Shown: positions 4,934 through 9,100 of the stretch, piece after piece
Numbering within the stretch: position 1 is the first letter of the stretch
Layout: every line of letters begins with the position of its first letter
Source: Nanobdellati archaeon
GTDB taxonomy: Archaea; EX4484-52; JAADEF01
Length of the DNA stretch: 9,100 bases
Assembly: GCA_015521505.1 (NCBI GenBank)
Contig: WAOB01000051.1
Span: 1-9,100, forward strand
Reading direction: 5' to 3'
Program-made: the position numbers and the translations under genes
The notes under the pieces: model-generated
Told to the model about the DNA's origin: nothing
What the model saw: only the letters and a program-made list of their open reading frames with translations
Database searches by the model: none

Positions 4934-7399
4934 ATGTCAGCAAAAGGTAAAATTAACTCCATAGAATTTGGATTGATGAGTCCGGAGATGATAAGAAAAT
5001 TGTCTGTAATGACTATAACTACATCCGATGTTTATGATGTTGATGGATATCCTGTAGAAGGAGGAATAATGGATCCTAGGTTAGGCGTTATAGATCCAGG
5101 TATGGTATGTAGGACCTGTGGTAATACTTACGAGTCTTGTCCAGGACATTTTGGTTTGATAGTATTAGCAAAGCCTGTGGTTAATGTCTATTATGTAAAA
5201 GAGATCAGAGATTTCTTAACATATACTTGCTATGAATGTGGATCTTTACTTGTCTCTAAAGATAAGGTGAAGTATGCTTTGGAAGAGAATGTTAAGATTG
5301 ATATGCCTAAGAAGTGTCCTAATTGCTCTACTATGATAGAGGAGATAAAATTTGAGAGACCGTACACTTTCTATAGAGGAGAACATGCTTTGACCCCTGA
5401 AGAGATAAGACAGCATCTTGAAAATATCTCTGATGAGGATGCAAAAGTTTTTGGTATGGAAAACGCAAGACCTGAATGGTTGGTATTAACTATGCTTCTT
5501 GTTCCTCCTGTGAGTACTAGACCAAGTATTACTTTAGAAACAGGAGAAAAAAGCGAGGATGATTTAACACACAAGTTGGTTGATATCATAAGGATAAATA
5601 AAAGATTGCAGGATAATTTAGAGATAGGCGCTCCTGAAAATTTAATAGAAGATTTATGGGAACTTTTACAGTATCATGTGGCAACATACTTAAATAATGA
5701 ACTTTCTGGTATACCTCAAGCAAGACACAGGTCTGGAAGAGCTTTAAAAACTCTTGCACAAAGATTAAAATCAAAAGAAGGTAGGTTTAGGTATAATCTA
5801 AGTGGTAAAAGAGTGAATTTCTCAGCGAGAACAGTGGTCTCTCCAGATCCAAGAATACACCCTAATGAGGTAGGAGTACCATATGAAGTTGCAAAAGAAC
5901 TTACAATTCCTATAAAAGTTACTGAATATAATATAGAAGAATTAAGAAAATTGGTACGTAACGGACCTGATAACTATCCAGGTGCTAATTATGTAATAAC
6001 TCCAAGAGGTATAAAAAAGAAGATTTTAGACAGCAATAAAGAAATAATAGCAGAAAATTTACAAGTAGGAGATGTTGTTGAAAGACATCTAATGGATGGT
6101 GATGTGGTATTATTTAACAGACAACCTTCCTTACATAGAATGAGTGTTATGGCACATAAAGTTAGAGTTTTACCTGCCAAAACTTTTAGATTGAATCTTG
6201 TAGTTACACCACCATATAATGCGGATTTTGATGGAGATGAAATGAATCTTCATGTACCACAAACAGCAGAAGCAAGAGCAGAGGCAGAACAGTTGATGCT
6301 TGTTCAGGAGAATTTTAGAAGTCCAAGATTTGGAGGGCCAATCTTAGGAGCTCAGCAAGATTATGTTTCAGGAGCATATTTACTTTCAAAGGAGGAAAAG
6401 ATATCAAAGAAAGATGTTGTTTTTATGCTCTCTAAGATAGGTAAATTCGATATAGATTTAGATAAAGAATATTATTCTGGTAAAGAAATTTTGAGTTTTA
6501 TAATTCCTAAGGGTATAAATATAGAGTTTAAATCCTCAACGGGCGAGAAAGTAGTTATTAAAGATGGTGTTTTAATAGAAGGTGTTTTAGACGAGAAAGC
6601 AATATCTGCATTTAAAGGAAAGCTTATAGATGTTATTGATAGAGTGTTAGGACATAAAGTGGCTGTTGATTTCCTTTATGATTTAACGAGATTGGTGTTG
6701 GCATATTTGAATTTAAGAGGATTTAGTATGGGAACAGATGATTTGGAAATACCTGAAGAGGCAGAAAAGAAAATTCAAGAAGTTATAGATAAGTATTTAA
6801 CAAGAGCAGAGAAACACATTAAAGCATATAAAGAGGGTAGGATCACCCCCACTCCCGGTAAAAACATTGAGGAAACATTAGAGGACTTGATTATGCAAGA
6901 GATGTGGAATATTACTAACGAAGTGCAAGAGATAATAAAGAAATATGCTAAGGATAGTGAAGCGTTAGTGATGGCAATCACAGGTGCAAGAGGTAATATA
7001 CAGAATTTAGCATATATGAGTGGTTTGGTGGGACAAGAAACTATTAGAGGAAAGAGGCCTTCAAGAGGATATAGAGGGAGAACTTTAAGTCATTTTAAAA
7101 AAGGAGATCTTAGTCCTTATGCAAGAGGTTTTGTAAGAGAGAGTTTTAAGAAAGGTTTAAACCCTGTAAGCTTCTTTTTCGAGGCTATGAAAGGAAGAGA
7201 AGGTATTATGGATTCATCTTTGAAGACAAGAGTTTCGGGTTATTTAGAAAGGAGGTTGGTTAATGCTTTACAAGATTTAAAGGTTGATAAAGATTTGAGT
7301 GTTAGAGATGATTCGGGAAATATCATACAGTTTGTGGCAGGAGAAGATGGTATAGATCCTTCAAAAAGCGATTGGGGTGAACTAATAAAGGGTGAGTAA
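4934..7399 (+). CDS. rpoA1: DNA-directed RNA polymerase subunit A' (N-terminal part of the largest subunit)
   Basis: A' (821 residues) carries the clamp, the catalytic magnesium site and the bridge helix. In order: zinc site CRTCG plus CPGHFG (Cys59, Cys62, Cys69, His72); a second zinc site (Cys99, Cys102, Cys128, Cys131); NLSGKRVNFSARTVVSPDP (288-306), the switch 2 and rudder area; FNRQPSLHRMS (394-404); the catalytic loop NADFDGDEMNLH (429-440) with Asp431, Asp433 and Asp435 holding magnesium; GKRPSRGYRGRTL (706-718); and the bridge helix GLNPVSFFFEAMKGREG to GYLERRL (741-774). The protein ends shortly after GEDGIDP, the normal A'/A'' split. It is slightly shorter than many A' proteins (about 870-900). 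Odd: the bridge helix reads KTRVSGY where most polymerases have KTA(E/Q/N)(T/S)GY, and FFFEAMK replaces FFFHAMG. No intein interrupts the usual sites. Its last codons encode the rpoA2 ribosome binding site. Confidence 0.97.
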   Translation: MSAKGKINSIEFGLMSPEMIRKLSVMTITTSDVYDVDGYPVEGGIMDPRLGVIDPGMVCRTCGNTYESCPGHFGLIVLAKPVVNVYYVKEIRDFLTYTCYECGSLLVSKDKVKYALEENVKIDMPKKCPNCSTMIEEIKFERPYTFYRGEHALTPEEIRQHLENISDEDAKVFGMENARPEWLVLTMLLVPPVSTRPSITLETGEKSEDDLTHKLVDIIRINKRLQDNLEIGAPENLIEDLWELLQYHVATYLNNELSGIPQARHRSGRALKTLAQRLKSKEGRFRYNLSGKRVNFSARTVVSPDPRIHPNEVGVPYEVAKELTIPIKVTEYNIEELRKLVRNGPDNYPGANYVITPRGIKKKILDSNKEIIAENLQVGDVVERHLMDGDVVLFNRQPSLHRMSVMAHKVRVLPAKTFRLNLVVTPPYNADFDGDEMNLHVPQTAEARAEAEQLMLVQENFRSPRFGGPILGAQQDYVSGAYLLSKEEKISKKDVVFMLSKIGKFDIDLDKEYYSGKEILSFIIPKGINIEFKSSTGEKVVIKDGVLIEGVLDEKAISAFKGKLIDVIDRVLGHKVAVDFLYDLTRLVLAYLNLRGFSMGTDDLEIPEEAEKKIQEVIDKYLTRAEKHIKAYKEGRITPTPGKNIEETLEDLIMQEMWNITNEVQEIIKKYAKDSEALVMAITGARGNIQNLAYMSGLVGQETIRGKRPSRGYRGRTLSHFKKGDLSPYARGFVRESFKKGLNPVSFFFEAMKGREGIMDSSLKTRVSGYLERRLVNALQDLKVDKDLSVRDDSGNIIQFVAGEDGIDPSKSDWGELIKGE

Positions 7400-7401
7400 A
7401 A

Positions 7402-8505
7402 ATGGCCAAGGTTAGGGGAGAAAAAGGAGCTAATATTAAGGAATTATTACCCAAGAAATATCAGGATCTTAAAGGAAAGGAACTTGAAAAGGCATTAGAG
7501 AGATATGAGAAAATGAGATATGACTATGGGGAAGCAATAGGTGTAGTTGCTGCGCAATCAATATCTGAACCAGCGACACAAATTACCTTAAGGGCATATC
7601 ATGCTGCAGGAAGAGTGCAGTTAGTAACTACTCAAGGATTACCTCGGCTAATAGAAATTTTTGATGCTCGAAGAGAGCCCAAAACACCTTCTATGAAGAT
7701 ATATTTAGATGAAAGATATGCTACCGATGAGGAAAAAGCAAAAGAAATAGCAAGTAAAATAAAGGAGACAAAACTTAAAGATTTACTTTTAGAAGAGAGA
7801 TTGGATTTGGGAGAGATGGTTATTGAGTTAGTTATTGATAAAGATAAGATTTCATTACTTAATTTAACTATGGAACAGATATCCAATGCGATAACTAAGA
7901 CAACTCATAATGTGGAAATAAAGATCGAAGACAATATTTTATTTGTTAGACCTACCTCTAAAAGTATAGATATAAAAGATTTACAAACATTAAGGGTAAG
8001 ATTAAGAGAGAAGCATGTTAAAGGTATTAAAGGCATAACACAGATTTTACTTGAGAATGTCAATGGTGAATGGGTCATTAGCACGTTAGGTTCTAATCTT
8101 AGAAAAGTTTTGGAGATTAATGGAGTAGATAAGAGAAGGACTTATACTAATAATATTCATGAAGTGGCTTCTGTTCTAGGTATTGAAGCAGCAAGGAATT
8201 TAATAGTTAAGGAGGCTTTAGAAACTATGAGAAGTCAAGGAGTAGATACAGATGTTAGACATTTGATGCTTGTTGCAGATATGATGTGTTTTAGTGGTGA
8301 GGTTAAGGCTATAGGTAGATATGGTGTGGCTGGTTCGAAGAGTTCTGTTCTTGCGAGGGCCAATTTTGAGGAAACTATAAAACATTTAACACGAGCAGCA
8401 TATAGAGGAGAAGAAGACAAGTTGACGAGTATAGTTGAAAATGTGATTATAGGCAATGTTGTTCCTGTTGGAACAGGAACAGTAAAAGTGAAATATAAAG
8501 GTTAG
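7402..8505 (+). CDS. rpoA2: DNA-directed RNA polymerase subunit A'' (C-terminal part of the largest subunit)
   Basis: A'' (367 residues) supplies the trigger loop and part of the jaw and clamp and completes the largest subunit with A'. Seen: GEAIGVVAAQSISEPATQ (43-60), then the trigger loop ITLRAYHAAG (61-70), with Leu63, Arg64 and His67 in the substrate-contacting positions; GLPRLIEIFDAR (79-90); and the conserved C-terminal block with IHEVASVLGIEAARN (252-266), HLMLVADMM (287-295), SSVLARANFE (314-323) and VPVGTGTV (354-361). The length is near the usual 370-390. ATG 7402 follows GGTGA (7391-7395) by six nt; that site lies in the last codons of rpoA1, two nt separate the genes, and translational coupling is likely. 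Deviations: SISEP for SIGEP, ITLRAYHAAG for the usual MTLRTFHYAG, and TTQGLPRL for VTLGLPRL. The gene ends in a perfect inverted repeat (8460-8481). Confidence 0.96.
   Translation: MAKVRGEKGANIKELLPKKYQDLKGKELEKALERYEKMRYDYGEAIGVVAAQSISEPATQITLRAYHAAGRVQLVTTQGLPRLIEIFDARREPKTPSMKIYLDERYATDEEKAKEIASKIKETKLKDLLLEERLDLGEMVIELVIDKDKISLLNLTMEQISNAITKTTHNVEIKIEDNILFVRPTSKSIDIKDLQTLRVRLREKHVKGIKGITQILLENVNGEWVISTLGSNLRKVLEINGVDKRRTYTNNIHEVASVLGIEAARNLIVKEALETMRSQGVDTDVRHLMLVADMMCFSGEVKAIGRYGVAGSKSSVLARANFEETIKHLTRAAYRGEEDKLTSIVENVIIGNVVPVGTGTVKVKYKG
8460..8481. repeat. Perfect inverted repeat inside the 3' end of rpoA2
   Basis: GTTCCTGTT (8461-8469) and AACAGGAAC (8472-8480) are exact inverse complements around GG, extended by a T8460-A8481 pair. 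As RNA it can form a stem of about nine pairs closing on a UGGA loop, 22 nt before the stop codon. It encodes the conserved VPVGTGT segment, so protein constraint may explain part of it. Possible roles are 3'-end protection or help in termination with the T-tracts downstream. Confidence 0.7.
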
Positions 8506-8506
8506 A

Positions 8507-8539
8507 TTTTACAAATATTTTTAAGAGATATAGGTTTTT
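8507..8539 (+). terminator. Possible archaeal T-tract terminator after rpoA2
   Basis: Three short T runs (TTTT at 8507, TTTTT at 8518, TTTTT at 8535) follow the rpoA2 stop. Archaeal polymerase can terminate at such tracts without a hairpin. The runs are short and the region is AT-rich anyway, so the call is weak. The downstream gene has its own promoter, which agrees with an operon end here. Confidence 0.3.
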
Positions 8540-8561
8540 GATGAGAAATAATTTAAAATAA

Positions 8562-8571
8562 TTTTTAAATA
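8562..8571 (+). promoter_or_regulatory. TATA box of the downstream regulator gene
   Basis: TTTTTAAATA is centred about 28 nt upstream of the ATG at 8594. With normal archaeal spacing, transcription would start within a few nt of the start codon. No GGTGA-like site precedes that ATG (the six bases before it are CTTGTT), so the mRNA is probably leaderless. A second AT-rich hexamer, TTTAAA (8580-8585), is too close to the gene to serve. Confidence 0.5.
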
Positions 8572-8593
8572 TTTTTGGTTTAAATATCTTGTT

Positions 8594-9100
8594 ATGAAAA
8601 GTGAAGTCAATATTACTATAGATAGAAAAATTTACAATACTAAGATTATGGATGAGAAGGATGCTGTTTTTTTGAGTAATCCTCTTAGATTAAAAATTCT
8701 TTCTCTTATAAGCCGTGGAGTTGGCACAGCCTATGATATTTCAAAGGAGTTAAATGAAGATCTTTACAATATCTACTATCATTTAAGATCTTTAGAGAAG
8801 AGTGGTTTAGTAAGTGTTGAAAAAGAAGAGAGAAGAGGATTTGTAGCAAAATACCATACTTTGAAGTATGATGCATTATTGTTTCTTCTTAATAAAGGAA
8901 GAAAATTATATACTGAGAAGACCATAAATATTGTTGTTGGCTCTCCTGATGCTCATGGAAAATTTGATTTAAGAGCAAGGGATGGTTTTTTGGCTGGATA
9001 TGTTGGTAACTATCTAGGAATTAGGGGATATAATGTTCGTATGTTTTTAGATACTTTATATGATATAGATAAGAACGAGGAAGAGGATGTTGTTATATGT
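8594..9100 (+). CDS. Winged helix-turn-helix (ArsR-like) regulator with an unassigned C-terminal domain, 3' end cut off
   Basis: 169 codons are open from ATG 8594 to the window edge. Residues about 24-90 look like an ArsR-type winged helix: FLSNPLRLKILSLI is the helix-1/2 signature, AYDISKELNEDLYNIYYHLR carries the recognition helix, and LEKSGLVSVEKEERRGFVAKY forms the wing. The start is supported by a TATA box at leaderless distance. After residue 110 comes a second region, INIVVGSPDAHGKFD then LRARDGFLAGYVGNYLG, with a beta strand leading into a Gly-Ser-Pro-Asp-x-His-Gly turn. That suggests a ligand-binding or enzymatic domain fused to the DNA-binding part. I recall similar GSPDPHG...ARDG segments in archaeal HTH proteins but cannot name a family with confidence. 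No metal-binding Cys pair typical of ArsR sensors is visible in the winged-helix part. Same strand as the polymerase operon, 88 nt downstream, with its own promoter. Confidence 0.82.
   Translation, partial: MKSEVNITIDRKIYNTKIMDEKDAVFLSNPLRLKILSLISRGVGTAYDISKELNEDLYNIYYHLRSLEKSGLVSVEKEERRGFVAKYHTLKYDALLFLLNKGRKLYTEKTINIVVGSPDAHGKFDLRARDGFLAGYVGNYLGIRGYNVRMFLDTLYDIDKNEEEDVVIC

Noticed and set aside
6200..6260. Intein at the catalytic loop or other common polymerase intein sites
   Set aside because: NADFDGDEMNLH is uninterrupted and A' has no insertion; the subunit is slightly short, not long.
7391..7404. The A subunit split as a possible stop-codon disruption
   Set aside because: The A'/A'' split is normal in archaea, and the second gene has a clean GGTGA and ATG.
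1..9100. CRISPR array, insertion sequence, prophage or toxin-antitoxin module
   Set aside because: No spaced repeats, transposase motifs, terminal inverted repeats with target duplications, or phage-like genes were found; the window is mostly core housekeeping genes.

Overview
This window is archaeal. Its core is the RNA polymerase large-subunit operon in the order rpoH, rpoB2 (B''), rpoB1 (B'), rpoA1 (A'), rpoA2 (A''), running left to right from about 1215 to 8505. Both the B and the A subunit are split, which is an archaeal arrangement. Other archaeal marks are GGTGR-type ribosome binding sites, TATA-like promoters, tRNAs with no encoded CCA, and a tRNA intron with a bulge-helix-bulge-like fold. 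Protein genes are strongly AT-rich while the tRNA stems are almost all G-C, which suggests (inference) a thermophile. Several very conserved polymerase motifs depart from the euryarchaeal and crenarchaeal versions I know, so I suspect a deep or DPANN-like lineage, but I cannot place it from the sequence alone.

Layout. Positions 1-785 (minus strand) carry the 5' part of a DHH-family phosphoesterase/RecJ-like gene that leaves the window at its left edge. Just upstream of it on the same strand is tRNA-Leu(TAG), 808-893. The AT-rich stretch 908-1054 holds divergent promoters, one for tRNA-Leu to the left and one for tRNA-Lys(CTT) to the right (1055-1182, with a 54-nt intron). rpoH starts about 30 nt after tRNA-Lys and the other four polymerase genes follow with gaps of 2-28 nt, so they look like one transcription unit. 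After rpoA2 there are 88 nt of T-rich spacer containing a promoter. A probably leaderless winged-helix regulator gene follows at 8594 and runs off the right edge.

How it fits together. The five polymerase genes encode the whole catalytic core plus subunit H. All catalytic landmarks are intact: the NADFDGDE magnesium loop, the bridge helix, the trigger-loop His, the B' EDA motif, and three complete zinc sites. On both sides of the divergent promoter region a tRNA is followed within 22-32 nt by a protein gene with no room for a convincing separate promoter. The polymerase operon and the DHH gene may therefore be expressed as tRNA-mRNA read-through transcripts.

I found no CRISPR array, insertion sequence, intein or phage gene. 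The most notable points are non-consensus residues at several active-centre positions of the polymerase, the unusual start of rpoH, the tRNA-linked transcription layout, a perfect inverted repeat at the end of rpoA2, a 10-bp tandem duplication at the tRNA-Leu 5' end, and an uncharacterised conserved-looking domain in the flanking regulator.
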